Positions 1-11,806 are shown, numbered from the stretch's first letter. The stretch: 64,000 nt of DNA from Mangifera indica (GCF_011075055.1 NC_058140.1:8366988-8430987), one strand, 5' to 3'. Translations and numbers: made by a program. The notes: generated from the sequence alone by a model not told the origin.

Positions 1-28
1 AATTTTGAGCAAACATATAAAAACGTAC

Positions 29-433
29 AATAACAACGGAATCACGGGCTGCAAGGGCAAGTATATCAGCACATGAGACGGCACCTGGGCATGCAGCCTC
101 AATCTGAGACTTGGCATCATCAATAACTTCATATCCTCTCAGCAGGGTGTTTGGTGGTGCAGTTTTCTCAGTGTTAGGGCCGTCAATGAGAATAGAAGCA
201 TCGCAGCCTTGGACGAAACAGTCATGGAAATGCATCCTTAGTAAGCCAGGGGCAATGGAGGGATCAGACTGGAAATGAGCTTTAATAGTAGACTTAACTA
301 TGGATTCAGCTTGAGGGCATGTTTTTGAATAGAACCCAACACGTGTGTCTTGGCTATAAACATATGTTACTGCCATGACAAGAAACAAAAATATAGAAAA
401 GGACGCATTAATTCTGGAACGAGGAGAAGCCAT
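29..433 (-). CDS. Class III peroxidase, first exon (gene runs off the window)
   Basis: Secreted plant heme peroxidase (EC 1.11.1.7 family) that oxidises phenolics with H2O2 in the cell wall or apoplast. The visible part is exon 1, 135 codons, starting at the ATG at 433-431. It has a hydrophobic signal peptide of about 27 residues, the mature start [13 protein letters not shown], the distal heme motif [13 protein letters not shown] (distal Arg and His present), and the [15 protein letters not shown] segment. The exon ends at a GTACGT donor (28 downward); the remaining exons lie left of base 1. It is nearly identical to exon 1 of the gene at 10030-11188, differing near the N-terminus (MASPRS versus MASSRP) and by a few mostly silent changes. 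The visible exon has no stop or frameshift, but whether the whole gene is functional cannot be judged. Confidence 0.93.
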
Positions 434-490
434 TATTTCTGGTGAGGAAAATTTAAGTTAATGTAGTGAAATAATTTGATAATCATACAT

Positions 491-497
491 ATTTATA
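491..497 (-). promoter_or_regulatory. TATA box of the left peroxidase copy
   Basis: TATAAAT on the minus strand, about 60 bases upstream of the peroxidase ATG, at the same distance as in the duplicate gene (11246-11252). The position fits a plant core promoter with a short 5' leader. Confidence 0.6.
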
Positions 498-1458
498 GAG
501 AATATGAAGTCAGAAGTTGAGAGGAAGTAAAGAAAGGATGGCTACCAACTACAACGTCTTAAAGCTAGAGTGAACGATGAAGAAGATTCAAAGGTTTGGG
601 GGAATGAGTCGGGCAAGTTTGGCTTGTATTATGATGCCGCCTTAGTCTTGTTGTGTAATAAATGTTGGGGTTTTGGATTATATATCAAAAAGATAAATGG
701 GATTAGATTATTGGCCCACCGCCAACCTGTTTGTTGAGATGCATGCATGGGATCTCTTTTTTTAGTGAGATTGAGAAAAACATTCCTTTTTGCAGTAAAC
801 TTTAACAGGAAAATTTCTTCAAAGTACACTTTGTATAAAAAAATATCCTTGTTTAATTTCTTTTTTAAATTAAAATAGCATTTCCCTTTTAAATTACTTA
901 AATACCCTGAACTAGGTCAACTTGGACACAGACGGATTTGCAACATCAGGCGCTATATAAGACTTCTAAAGTAGAAAAGTTTTTTGAAGTTAGCCTATCT
1001 CTTAAGGAGGTTATAAGAAAAACCAAGCAAATAATTAACGACAGTATTAACATCCATACTGATTTGGTCCTCATATATACGGGGTTCACCACATCTCACA
1101 AAACAAACCATGCTAGTCATGTGTTATTTGTATGTGGAGGAAAATGATGGTTAAGATAGGATCTATTGACTCGAAAAGTATTAGGTTATGAATATCTATT
1201 GATTTGATCTAGATTTGAGTTCTGAAACAAACATTGATAAATATTGAAAATCAAATCTCTAGCCAAAGTTAAATGTAAGTCATACGAAGGATGTTCGTTA
1301 TTATATGTTTCAAATATTTAAATCGATGATTCATAAAAAATCAAAATTAAGACTTTCACAATTCATGAGTTCGAAATTGATCTGGATTGGATAATGAAAT
1401 GATTACTTACATGGAATGTACGATTGAAGATTTTAGGTTCGATGGAGTATTTCTTCAT

Positions 1459-1535
1459 GTGGGCCAAAAGTAGAATATATGTATATATGCATGATAAATA
1501 TTTAAATCAACATTTTAGTGGGCCAAAAGTAGAAT
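1459..1535. repeat. Short direct repeat, 18 bp, 59 bp apart
   Basis: GTGGGCCAAAAGTAGAAT occurs at 1459-1476 and again at 1518-1535. The DNA between is AT-rich. No gene is visible from about 1049 to 1670 apart from this repeat. Confidence 0.7.
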
Positions 1536-1670
1536 TTTAGAAAACTACAACTAACCACCATGATAAAAGAATGAAGGTAGTTCATTAAAAATGAGTTAGT
1601 CCATTTTATACTAAAATTCTCTGACTAAAATTACAAAGCTCTTTTGCATCTCTCTACCTCATAACAAGGT

Positions 1671-2957
1671 AGATTACTTTGAAACTTTTAGTTTTGTTAT
1701 CAAATTTGCCACCATTAGAGTGATTGCTAGTGTTCTTGGGTATCGCAACTAGGACATCAGGCAAATTGATGTCAACAATGCCTTTCTAAAGGGGATTTGG
1801 TTGAAACTGGTTTTATGAATCAACCTGAAGGTTTTGTTGACAATTTTGTTAAAGGAAAAGTTGTGTGCAAACTGTAAAAGGCTTTATATAGTCTCAAACA
1901 AGCTCCCAGAGCTTAGTTTGAAAAGCTGAGAACTTTTCTTCTGAACTAGGGTTTTGCTTCATTGTTGATACTTGTTTCTCCATTTATAAATCTGAACATG
2001 ATGGTGTTTATGTTTTGGTGTTTGTTGATGATATTATCATAACTAGGAATGATAATACTCAAATTAATCAATTCATCACTAGGCTGAATAATGAGTTTGC
2101 TTTAAAAGATTTAGGACCTTTGCATTTTTTCTTAGGTTTCGAAGTAATTAGAAGTTCCGAAGTATTACATTTGAGCCAAACTAAATATGCAAGAGACCTT
2201 TTGGTAAAAGCCAACATGTTTGAAACAAAGCCTTGCATAACTCCTTTTGCCACAGAAATAACTTTTCTTTGAGGACAGTGAAAAATTTGACCATCATTCA
2301 TTGTATAGGAGCATGATAGGAGCCCTGCAATACTTGACATTAACTGGGCCTAATATTTCTTATTCTATGAACAAACTTAGCTAGTGTCTTCAAGCTCTCA
2401 CTTAATTACAATGGAAAGCTAGCAAACGAGTGTTGAGATATATCAAAGAATCCTTAAACTTTGGTCTCTTATTTCATTCTGCATCTAATTTGCATCTTGA
2501 ATGCTATTCAAATTCTGAGTGGGCCATCAGTGTTCATGACAGAAGATCCACCATTAGTCATTGTGTGTTTCTTAACACTAACTAAGTTCAGTAGTATTCT
2601 AAGATGTAGAAAATGGCAGCTCTATCGTCCACTGAAGTTGAATATCGAGCACTTACACATATAGCCAATGAGATTGCATGGATAAAAACTTTATTTTTTG
2701 AACTCATTCTTTTAATTACAAAACCACTTGTTATTTGGTGTGACAATCAAAGTGCAAATGCTCTCAATTCTAACCTAGTTTTTCATGCATGAACTAAACA
2801 TATTGAGATTGCTATTCACTACATAAAAGACTAAATTATTGCCAAGAATGTTATTGTTCAGTATAGTACTACTGAACATCAAAACACAGACATTCTGACT
2901 AAAGCCTTGTCAACCCAAAAATTTGATGCTTTACATGCTCAGTTGAATGTATGTGAT
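1671..2957 (+). pseudogene. Ty1/Copia pol remnant (reverse transcriptase to RNase H)
   Basis: Degraded 3' part of a Copia polyprotein. In order it shows: RT start (YFETFSFVIKFATIRVIA, then QIDVNNAFLKG), QPEGFVD-like text, VCKL and LKQAPRA, the catalytic box VFVDDIIIT near 2018, LGPLHFFLGFEV, the connection segment (SMIGALQYLT), and RNase H with ALSSTEVEYRALTHIANEIAW near 2615-2680, then CDNQSANAL and ILTKALS. Several in-frame stops and at least one frame change make it non-coding today. The family is certain from the motif order. gag, protease and integrase are absent here, so it is a truncated copy. No LTR could be paired with it. Confidence 0.9.
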
Positions 2958-3906
2958 GCAACAAAACTATGTGCTCTAAATGAATTCGGTGGCTAAATGT
3001 GGTTTGGTGCGAAATTTTTTTAACTGTATGCGTGTACTAGATTGAACGTTGTATAATTTGATATGGTGTTTGCATACTTTGTTAAGTCAATCTATTGAAT
3101 CTTTTGAGTAAAGTGTGCCTAATTGGGTGAATTTCTTGGAGTAAAATATGCATAATCTAGAGTGAATTATAGGCTATCTAATATAACTCATGTCTGAATT
3201 TTACTTGTTACTCTGAATCACTTGAGCATTTGGCTATGTGAGCATTTCACTATAGAAGAAATATATGAATGTCTGATATTAGAAGGCTAGACATCATCAG
3301 TGTTGATTAGTTGATGTCGCTTTGTACTTTCAGTGGCTTCTCTCTGAAAGGTTAGTTCTTCCTTCTTCTTTTATTCCTCTTTCTTCTCTTTTTTCTTTTG
3401 GCTTTGATTGTTAAAGAAATATGGTTTTATCTGCTTGTTTTGATGAAGAATGAATGGTAACTTCAAGTGGGCATGCCATTTTTTAAGTCAATAAAAGTTG
3501 TTTTACTTTTGAGTATTATGTTGCATAGAGGTTACTATTTGAAGCAATGATGAGTTACTAATCATATATCATGTAAACCTTATTTTTGAATGTGATATTA
3601 CTATCCATATTACTAACCATTTTGTTTCATGTTGAAGCTTGGTACTGAACCTTTATCTATAGACTCATGTGTCTTCCTATCAACAGAGTGGTTTACCAAA
3701 AAGGAAATTGTTCTATATAGTGCTTTAACTTTGCTATTTAATAGCTTTGTTTAGTCTTTTTTGCTTTGAAACCTTTAACCCCTTGCTTCTAGTTTAAGAT
3801 TTATGCTATGAGGAATTGTATAAAGATAGGTATTTCTCAGGTATATTGCCAATTTTGTTTTACTTGGTTTATGCTACCCTATTTACTCTTTAGGTTAAGT
3901 GAATGA

Positions 3907-4040
3907 AAAAAAAAACAAAGAAAAAAAGAGAGATGAAAAATAATGTTGAAAAAAAAAAGAAAAGAGAGATGGAAAACAAATTAAAAAAAAAGAAAGAAAA
4001 TAGAAGGAAAGAAAAAAATGGGAAAAAAAAAAAGAAAATG
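3907..4040. repeat. Purine (A/G) tract
   Basis: About 130 bases composed almost only of A and G on the plus strand, with repeated AAAGAGAGATG-type units. Low-complexity DNA with no coding meaning. Confidence 0.8.
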
Positions 4041-5103
4041 ATGACGAGTGAATGAGTTTGTGTCCTAAGTTTATTGGTCTAGTGGAATAATGTGGAGGTT
4101 ATGCTAAAGTGTTATGAAGTGACCTGAGAAAAGATGATGATCTGCTTTATAACAAAGAGTCAATACTATTGAAATGTTAATGTCAATTTTCACATTGAAG
4201 TGCATTCAGTTGCTACTTCAGAAGAGTGTTGTTGGGACCTATAGGGGGTCAAGCTTAATGGGGGATGCATTCAGTTGCTACTTCATGTATGGGTGAAAAT
4301 GCATAGTTTTCAAACTATGTTGCACTTAAGTGCTTTTTCTATAGAATATGATGGCTTGGTTGCCTTTTGTTAAAACACATAGGGCTCATGTGCATTTATA
4401 CCATTTGACTATATAAGTGGATTCTGTTGTATTTTTTTAATATAATTCTTAATTAAAAAAAAAAAATCCTTCTTTCTTGGTATTCCAAAGAGTCCTTCGA
4501 CTTCCAATCTTGTTGTTTCTTTATTTCATTTCTTAATCTAAAATTAGGTTTATTTGCTGAGTTTTGCTATTTTTCTTTGATTTTTTGTCGATCAAACATT
4601 GTCTGTCAAGAAGCATACGATTTTTTGAATTAAATCCAAATTGAGTCTAATTTGAATTTTAAATTAAGAGTTTTGAGTCTTGGAAAGATCTTTAGTCCCA
4701 AAAATATATTTTATGATACTAAAGGACTAAAGTAAAATAATCTTGAGTGGTTAAGGTTACATATGAGAAATTACAAGATTTGATTGGATTTATCTAATTA
4801 GATAAATCCAAACCCAATTCATAATTCCAATTGAGCCATGAGTTTAAGTCAAATATAAAATAATAATAAATAAAATTTCATATATATATATATATAAACA
4901 CATATGGGTGGCCTGTCAAGTATATACATATAAAGCAATACTATATGTATATATTTTTTTACACAATTTAAATACACAGATGATATGTCATCATATGATT
5001 GAAGGTTATTTTATTTTTAATTTAAAATTATCAAATCATCTGATGATACAATATCTATATACACAAAATATGTACAAAAGTGTTTACATATAGTTTTATT
5101 GAT

Positions 5104-5105
5104 AC

Positions 5106-5139
<34 letters not shown>
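5104..5139. repeat. Compound (TA)n(CA)n microsatellite
   Basis: An uninterrupted TA run passes into a CA run. Similar simple repeats occur at 7645-7691 (TA) and 9484-9512 (CA). Confidence 0.95.
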
Positions 5140-5711
5140 TTACATTTTTATGAAATATGAGGGACGACACACTTATTCTCTCATGGAATAAGTGCGACAC
5201 ATGTTTCTCACTTTCTCATGGCTTATATAAAGCCAACATTATGTGTATTTGGCTTATAAAAAGTCACAGCTGCATTTTGTCCTTTAAAACAAAAGGAAAC
5301 CCTAGTTGCCTTAAGGTGAAAATTGCATTGTTGTATTTTTCATCTAAAACACAAACCATTCTCAGGATTCTAGCAAATTTTTTAGTATGGTTTCATCTTT
5401 AATCTTGTTCGTGTTCTATATGGATACCAAGCTTCAAACCTACACTTAGTTCTAGGAGAGACTTCATAATCCGTCATCATAAATGAAAATCAAAGGAATT
5501 GACTTTACACAAGTACATTCTATAAACACCCTATGAATGTAAATAATATGTTTGTGAATTAGTTATCCTATAAGGTCAACCCCGAAGGAGTTTTCGAGGT
5601 ACATTTGTATATTTATTAAAATGTTTAATTGTTATTATGCCCCTACAATAATCTCAATATGTGTGCATAGGCCTTTCACTCTTTATGCTTGTAAAGCCTG
5701 ATTCAGCCTTG

Positions 5712-7779
5712 ATGTAACATCCCTCCCTAGAAAGTACTACCCACTGAAGAAGAAATGTTACGAATTAATATCCGGAACGTCTATTTTTTTTTATTTTTTT
5801 AAAATATTTTAAAAACTACTTTGAACTTAACTCATTACTAAAAGTATTTAGAAATTATTCAAAAAACATTGAAAATTTGGAAGCGAACAAAAGATGTGTA
5901 TACTCATATAAAAACTCATCTGGAAGCATCTGAAAATATGGAGTAATCCTATACAACTATACAATCATCTCAAAAAGGTCAAAAGTCAACAAGAACATGT
6001 GACTGTATGCATGTAATATAAACCAGAGATAACCTACTCCAACTGGATCTATCTTTGCTGACCTGACTCTACCTCGCAGCTACCTCGATCACCAGTACCT
6101 GCAATCATGAAAGAAAAGGAAGTGAGAGATAAGAACACTCAGTAAGGGGAAAGAATTAAGTAAAGTATCTCCTTTCTTGTTCTAACTCACTCTCGGGACT
6201 CAATCTCACATCATAACCTCTATAATAAATCGAGGAGATAATCTAATCCATTCTTTACTATTTGGGGTCATACTTTGTCTCATCTGGTATCTATTTGATA
6301 CTTTCTGGAAGCTGACTATAGGGATTTGACACTTTTTTAAGCTCGAGCTTTTTTTTTTCTCTCACTACACCATTTTTGAATCTGAATTGAGCGCTACTAT
6401 GAGTATGCTCTACAACGAGCGGACCCTACTAAGAGTCTATGTCCTACTACGGACGTGTCCTACTACAGATGTGTCTTATTGCGGATGGTGTAGTGTAAAG
6501 TGCCCTCTCATAGTTCATAGCATGCATGCGTGCCTTATATCTTACTAATCTTGCTTCCATCTAAATCTATTCATAACTCACCAGATCATACTCTTGGGAC
6601 GACCCTTGAATCTTGAGCCCTAAATTACTTTTCTTGCTTTCCTTTTTCTCTCATTTCTTTCCTTTCCTTTCCTTTCTTTCTTTCTTTCTTTCCTTTTTCT
6701 CCTTTTCTTTCTTTCCCAAAAACTGTGAAATACTGTTCATTTGGCAGGGCAGCCTTCTTTTTCATACAACTTCACAGCCCAAATGGTCCCTAATTCATAC
6801 AAACTATATATAGTTGAAAAGAGGATTCAAAGAGCTTTCCAACAAGCTATAATAGCACTCATAATTCATTAGATAAGACAACCAAAATGTAAGATGAATT
6901 CAGTGGCAAAAAACTGTCTTCACTGTTTATTTGGTAAAGCAGTTTTTTTGTTCAAGCAATGTAACAATCCAAATAGTCTCTAATTCATACAAGCTATATA
7001 TCATTGAAAAGAGGATTCAAATAGCTTTCCAAAAAGCTATAATAGCGCCCATGATTCATCAGATAAGGCAGCCAAAATATGGGACGAAATCAGTGGTAAA
7101 ACTGTAAATATTATCCAACTCTCTGTCATCAACAAAATCACACACATAGACACCCCAAATGGCAAAACAACATTTCTCAACTTCAAAATCATCATTTATA
7201 ACATAGATCCAAGGAACCAAAAGCCTAAAACATGTAACATATCAAGGATGATACCCCTTACCTTGTTTCAAAACAATTTTTATAAGTTGACTCACTCCTT
7301 CTTGTTTTGTTTCCTTTATCACCAAAATCACCTTAAATCAATACCAAAACATACTAACATATTCATATAACATGCATCCAAAATATATAAACATAGGAAA
7401 AGGGAAAAAGAAAGAGATCTTTTGGTTACCAACTCCAAAAATGTTTTTTCTTCTTTTCTTTCCTTATTTTTCTTTCAAACTCTTCACATCATCCACTTTC
7501 CTTCTAAAACATAAACAAAACAAGCATGAAGGGGTTGTTTTTCTAGAAGGGCGGAGAAGATGATGGAAAAAGTAGAATTGCCTTTTGTTTTTGACTTTTC
7601 TCTCTTCATATGATCTTTATCTTTTTTTTTTTTTTTGTATTTCTTTATATATATATATATATATCTATATTTATATATATATATATATATAAACACACAC
7701 GTACATGTGAATATATATATATTCTCGAAACAGGGTTAAAAAATGTAAATACCCCTGGAACGTACTTGAGGGTGTTACA
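5712..7779 (-). mobile_element. Ty3/Gypsy LTR (about 2.07 kb), 3' LTR of a minus-strand element
   Basis: On the minus strand it starts TGTAACACCC at 7779 and ends GGGATGTTACA at 5712, the TG..CA ends of an LTR. Only about 20 bases separate its start from the stop codon of a Gypsy pol C-terminus on the same strand (7800-8054), the spacing expected between pol, polypurine tract and 3' LTR. Its final about 410 bases match, in the opposite orientation, the block 21617-22026, so the family has at least two members here. It contains a CTTT-rich tract (6650-6715), a TA run (7645-7691) and an internal tandem duplication (6721-7099). The rest of the element is lost. Confidence 0.82.
6721..7099. repeat. 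Tandem duplication inside the Gypsy LTR, about 190-bp unit x2
   Basis: Unit 1 at 6721-6911 and unit 2 at 6912-7099 both start AACTGT and share blocks such as CTAATTCATACAA, GAAAAGAGGATTCAAA and GCTATAATAGC, with moderate divergence. The duplication is therefore older than the microsatellites around it. Confidence 0.85.
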
Positions 7780-7799
7780 CTTGCCTCAACCCACATGCC

Positions 7800-8054
7800 T
7801 CATTCAACCTCTTTACAAACTTGGATAGAGTTTTCAAAGCCTTGATTCTCTTTCAAGCCCCAATTTGCTTGTTTCACAATATTTGATGCATTTGAAATGA
7901 ATATGTTTTGAATCAACCCATTAAATGCCCCAAGCATTCTCTTGGGTCTTGCTCTTGTCATCGGGCCTTCTTGTATGTACAATGGCTCCCTTGCACTTGA
8001 ATTGCCATCTTGACTAGCACACACCCTAAAATAAATCATGAGGTCCTTCTCCAA
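7800..8054 (-). pseudogene. C-terminal tail of a Ty3/Gypsy polyprotein
   Basis: The minus-strand reading contains GPMTRARPKRMLGAFNGLIQ, a tail motif I associate with plant Ty3/Gypsy polyproteins. It is followed by a TGA at 7802-7800, about 20 bases before the LTR start at 7779. It therefore belongs to the element whose 3' LTR is 5712-7779. No reverse transcriptase or integrase could be recognised further right, so the element is truncated just upstream of this tail. The assignment rests on this one motif plus its position. Confidence 0.7.
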
Positions 8055-9486
8055 TACGTATTATTCAACTTCATCTTAACCTTTACACCCAAAGACATAA
8101 GTGTCTCATTTGCATAACTCTTTGGTTGGAGTCCAATGTTTGAGATGAGGATGCCTCACCATACAATAAGCCCAAAGAGGATCTTTTGACATGCTTGTAT
8201 TAGTAAAGCCATTACAATGTAAGACACCGTCATGCACCCACTTGTAATGCATTATCCCATCTATAACAACAAGGAATATACTTCCTTTACCAACCAACCT
8301 TGAAAGTCACACGAATGCACATACACCATGTCCTTTCCCTTTAAGAAAGACTTAAACTCTAGTCTGCCATCTTCTACCATACATAAAAGAGTAATGTGTC
8401 ACCTTAACTCTAATGTATATAGGGAAACATAACTAATTAGTTTATCGGTAATAGAAGACTCTTAAAGTTGAGTATCTCAATATTGTACAAATTGCTGTTA
8501 AGATTCCTTCGATCGACCAATGAAAAAAAGGAAACTCTAATCACATTGCTTTTCTTTTTATAGCCAAATCAGAGCAAAAACAAAAACCAATCCTAACCAT
8601 TTAAAAACCATCCCAAACATGTGCTAGTCATCTTGAGATGAAAATAGGGCACATCTAATCACATTTTATGGGAAAGTGGAACAACATGACAATTATATAG
8701 TGTGAAACATATAAAATCATAATTATACTAACTAAGAAGTTTTTATTAGAAAGATTTCACAATCTTCAAATGGCACAATTAGCAAAAGAAAGTTCTTCAA
8801 ATCCTCTTCGTATTCCAAAAATTTGAGGGTGATAATTATACAATATTCTCTTACCCTTAAGGTGGCTCCTCGAGAAGCATCACTTTAAGAAAACATGTCT
8901 ATTATGATAAATGATTAGCTATAACACCAGTGAGCATAAAGACCTTTTACCTCGTAGTAGTAAGTAAACCTCCACACATTAGGAAATCCACAAGAGGATT
9001 TTCAATTTTTTTCATATCAATAAAGGAAAGTTATCCTCTCTTTTTAATTGGGATAATACCATTATTGTAAATATTCTCATTTAGTTTAACTAAAATTGAA
9101 ATAAATTTTTAGAATCATATTTGAATTAGAAACTTCAAAATATTTGTATTCGAATTTTAATTTCTCCTCTCAAGCCTTGCAAATATAAAAGACCACTATG
9201 AGGAAAGAAATAAAGGGAGAGAGACCAAGCCATATACAACTAGAAGTGCTCATGAGCAAGTGATCGAACTAATCAACCTATATAGTCCCTTTCGTTCTCA
9301 TCATTTCTAGGATATTTTCAAATAACAAGCTAATAATTACACCATGGACATAAAAATTCTTTAACTCTTTACTTTAATCACATTATACAAGTATAAACTT
9401 TAGAGTAATTTATCTTATCTTTACCACTGTTACAAAAAGTTTAACTTAGATAAGACTCTTAATTGTGTGTGTGAGTGTGTCTACAT

Positions 9487-9517
<31 letters not shown>

Positions 9518-9687
9518 ATATTAGAAGAATGTATGAAAGTTTTAAAATGATTTATGGAACATAAATTTTAAACATTCAAAAATTCTCAAAATTGTGAATT
9601 TCATTTGTTTCATTCTCAAAGTTTTAAGATGTGATAGTCTCACTATCTCATTTCATTGGCATTGCTAAACTGTCTAATTAGACAAAC
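8055..9687. other. Intergenic, no gene recognised
   Basis: A short minus-strand open frame at 8106-8297 has no recognisable motif. It could be further decayed sequence of the truncated Gypsy element. A CA microsatellite lies at 9484-9512. Nothing else was identified. Confidence 0.5.
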
Positions 9688-9700
9688 AAAAACATATATT

Positions 9701-9854
9701 GTTGAACCCCAAAGGTTAGCAAAATTGGTGGAGTAGGTCCGAGTCTCTTTCATGCGTGTGAAATATTAACTTATTTAATATAATGATTGTGGGTTTGATT
9801 ACTGTGCTGTGAGTTTACCCATTTGACAAATATGGATAAAGTTCCGGTTAAAAA
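9701..9854 (+). mobile_element. tRNA-derived SINE with 13-bp target duplication
   Basis: The body of about 154 bases starts GTTGAACCCC, has a pol III A-box-like TTAGCAAAATTGGTGGAGTA near 9715-9734 and a B-box-like GGGTTTGATTAC at 9791-9802, and ends in a run of ten A. It is flanked by perfect 13-bp direct repeats AAAAACATATATT at 9688-9700 and 9855-9867, the target-site duplication made by LINE-type target-primed insertion. The A-to-B distance is longer than in a normal tRNA, so the head may be rearranged. A retroposed tRNA-like pseudogene is the alternative. Confidence 0.68.
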
Positions 9855-10029
9855 AAAAACATATATTTTTTTTTATAAATAATATTGGATGATTATTTAT
9901 GAATCATTGAACAAGCTTAAAACATTAGTAAAGTGAGGCTACATGTAAGTTTTACTCGGAATTATATTTCTTTGGCTTTTACCCGATTAATACGCAACCA
10001 TGTAAATACATATCATCATCATTCCACCA

Positions 10030-11188
10030 TTAGTTTACTGCAGAACATACTCTGCGAATTTCACCTTCAGTTCCCGTTTTAACTCCAATGTTACTCATCT
10101 TCACCATTGATTTTCCAAACTCTACCCTGAAGGTCAACCCAAGCAACCCTCCGATACCCAAGAAGCGTTGGACGATAGTTTTAGTGGAAGCATCAGTCCA
10201 TAACTTCTGATCAGACTCTATTACACCACGTCCATCCCTCAAATTTGAGAAGAAAGATGTGTCTAATCCAACACGCCTTGCGCCATCACCATTTTCTGGA
10301 CAGAGCGCTTGTAGTTGAGGAAGGAAGGCAGAATTGATGGAAGAATCAGCACCATTTGCAGTGAAATTATATAGTCTGTATCTAAAAAATTGGCATGCTG
10401 AAGTACCAATGGTATGTCCTCCTGGTAATTAATTAACAGAGACGCAAATTAAGTTAGTTTATATCAAAAAGGAAAATGCTAAATAGTCAATCTTATTTTT
10501 CTGTGTTTAATATTCTTACCAACAAGAGTGACGAGGTCTTGAGTGTTTAAACCCTTATCAAGAAACTTTTGCTTTTGCACTTCAACCGAATCAGTGAAAC
10601 TTGGCAAATTTCCAGCATCAGACGCCTGTGAGACCCTGCCATCTCTGCGTCCAGTGGGTACTGACCAACTTAGTCCTCCTGTCTGTACAAAATAAAACGG
10701 TCCTTCATTAATAAACATATCAGAGAGAAAAATTATAAACTTTTTCCTAGGGAGAAATTTTGAGCAAACATATAAAAACGTACAATAACCACGGAATCAC
10801 GGGCTGCCAGGGCAAGTATATCAGCACATGAGACGGCACCTGGGCATGCAGCCTCAATCTGAGATTTGGCATCATCAATAACTTCATATCCTCTCAGCAG
10901 GGTGTTTGGTGGTGCAGTTTTCTCAGTGTTAGGGCCGTCAATGAGAATAGAAGCATCGCAGCCTTGGACGAAACAGTCATGGAAATGCATCCTTAGTAAG
11001 CCAGGGGCAATGGAGGGATCAGACTGGAAATGAGCTTTAATAGTAGACTTAACTATGGATTCAGCTTGAGGGCATGTTTTTGAATAGAACCCAACACGTG
11101 TGTCTTGGCTATAAACATATGTTACTGCCATTACAAGAAACATAAATATAGAAAAGGACGCATTAATTCTGGGACGAGAAGAAGCCAT
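10030..11188 (-). CDS. Class III peroxidase, complete three-exon gene
   Basis: Secreted heme peroxidase using H2O2 to oxidise phenolic substrates in the apoplast. Exons are 10784-11188, 10520-10682 and 10030-10421. Both introns are GT-AG (phase 0, then phase 1), and the joined frame is 319 residues, normal for the family. The signal peptide covers about residues 1-27. Other visible features are distal [13 protein letters not shown] with Arg and catalytic His, [15 protein letters not shown], proximal heme-ligand motif [10 protein letters not shown] at the start of exon 3, and the [12 protein letters not shown] and [12 protein letters not shown] segments. The first of the usual three peroxidase introns is absent. 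Oddity: where the relative at 42457-42480 reads [13 protein letters not shown], this gene reads LDTSF, a loss of 8 residues from the proximal calcium loop. Expression cannot be judged, but the frame is fully open. Confidence 0.95.
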
Positions 11189-11806
11189 TATTTCTGGTGA
11201 GGAAAATTTAAGTTAATGTAGTGAAATAATTTGATAATCATAAATATTTATAGAGAATATGAAGTCAGAAGTTGAGAGGAAGTAAAGAAAGGATGGCTAC
11301 CAACTACAACGTCTTAAAGCTAGAGTGAACGATGAAGAAGATTCAAAGGTTTGGGGGAATGAGTTGGGCAAGTTTGGCTTGTATTATGATGCCGCCTTAG
11401 TCTTGTTGTGTAATGAATGTTGGGGTTTTGGATTATGTATCAAAAATATAAATGGGATTAGATTATTGGCCCACCGCCAACCTGTTTGCTGAGATGCATG
11501 TATGGAATCTCTTTTTTAAGTGAGATTGAGAAAAAATTCCTTTTTGCATTAAACTTTAACAGGAAAATTTCTTCAAAGTACACTTTATATAAAAAAAAAA
11601 TCCTTGTTTAATTTCTTTTTAAAATTAAAATAGCATTTCCCTTTTAAATTACTTAAATACCCTGAACTAGGTCAACGTGGACATAGACAAATTTGCAACA
11701 TCTTGCACTATATGAGACTTCTAAAGTAGAAAGGTTTTCCGAAGTTAGTCTATCTCTTAAGGAGGTTATAAGAAAAACCAAACAAATAATTAAAGACAGT
11801 ATAATA
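10756..11806. repeat. Segmental duplication, copy 2
   Basis: Partner of 1-1048. The last shared text is around ACAGTAT near 11800; beyond it the copy continues into unrelated AT-rich DNA. Both copies keep the same orientation, so this is a direct duplication with a period of about 10.8 kb. Confidence 0.95.
11246..11252 (-). promoter_or_regulatory. TATA box of the 10-11 kb peroxidase
   Basis: TATAAAT on the minus strand, about 58 bases upstream of the ATG at 11188. It is conserved in position in the duplicate at 491-497. Confidence 0.6.

Larger units (their letters stand above)
1..1048. repeat. Segmental duplication, copy 1 (peroxidase exon 1 plus upstream region)
   Basis: Bases 1 to about 1048 match 10756 to about 11806 over their whole length, with scattered substitutions and small indels. 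The offset is exactly 10755 through the coding exon. The block covers exon 1, the promoter and about 600 bases of upstream DNA, and it continues beyond the left edge. Similarity stops near the shared run ending ACAGTAT, after which the flanks are unrelated. Confidence 0.95.
2958..5711. other. Intergenic stretch; simple repeats, possible LTR debris
   Basis: No gene recognised. It holds an A/G-rich tract (3907-4040), a 20-bp direct repeat (TGCATTCAGTTGCTACTTCA at 4201 and 4266), a TA run near 4880-4896 and a TA/CA microsatellite at 5104-5139. At 5150-5420 a TATA-like element (GGCTTATATAAAGCC) with downstream AC-rich text resembles the U3/R part of an LTR, possibly from the Copia remnant to the left, but no partner LTR is visible. 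Confidence 0.5.

Noticed and set aside
629..829. Open frame upstream of the left peroxidase
   Set aside because: No motif. It lies in the duplicated promoter flank, and the second copy carries indels that would not preserve it.
6613..6813. Open frame rich in Phe/Ser/Leu
   Set aside because: It is the translation of a CTTT-rich simple repeat inside the Gypsy LTR.
5707..7784. Reading 5712-7779 as a solo LTR with target duplication CTTGA/CTTGC
   Set aside because: The match is imperfect, and a pol C-terminus sits directly beside the LTR on the correct strand, so it is better explained as the 3' LTR of a truncated element.
7484..7828. Open frames rich in Tyr/Ile on both strands
   Set aside because: They are translations of a TA microsatellite at the LTR end.
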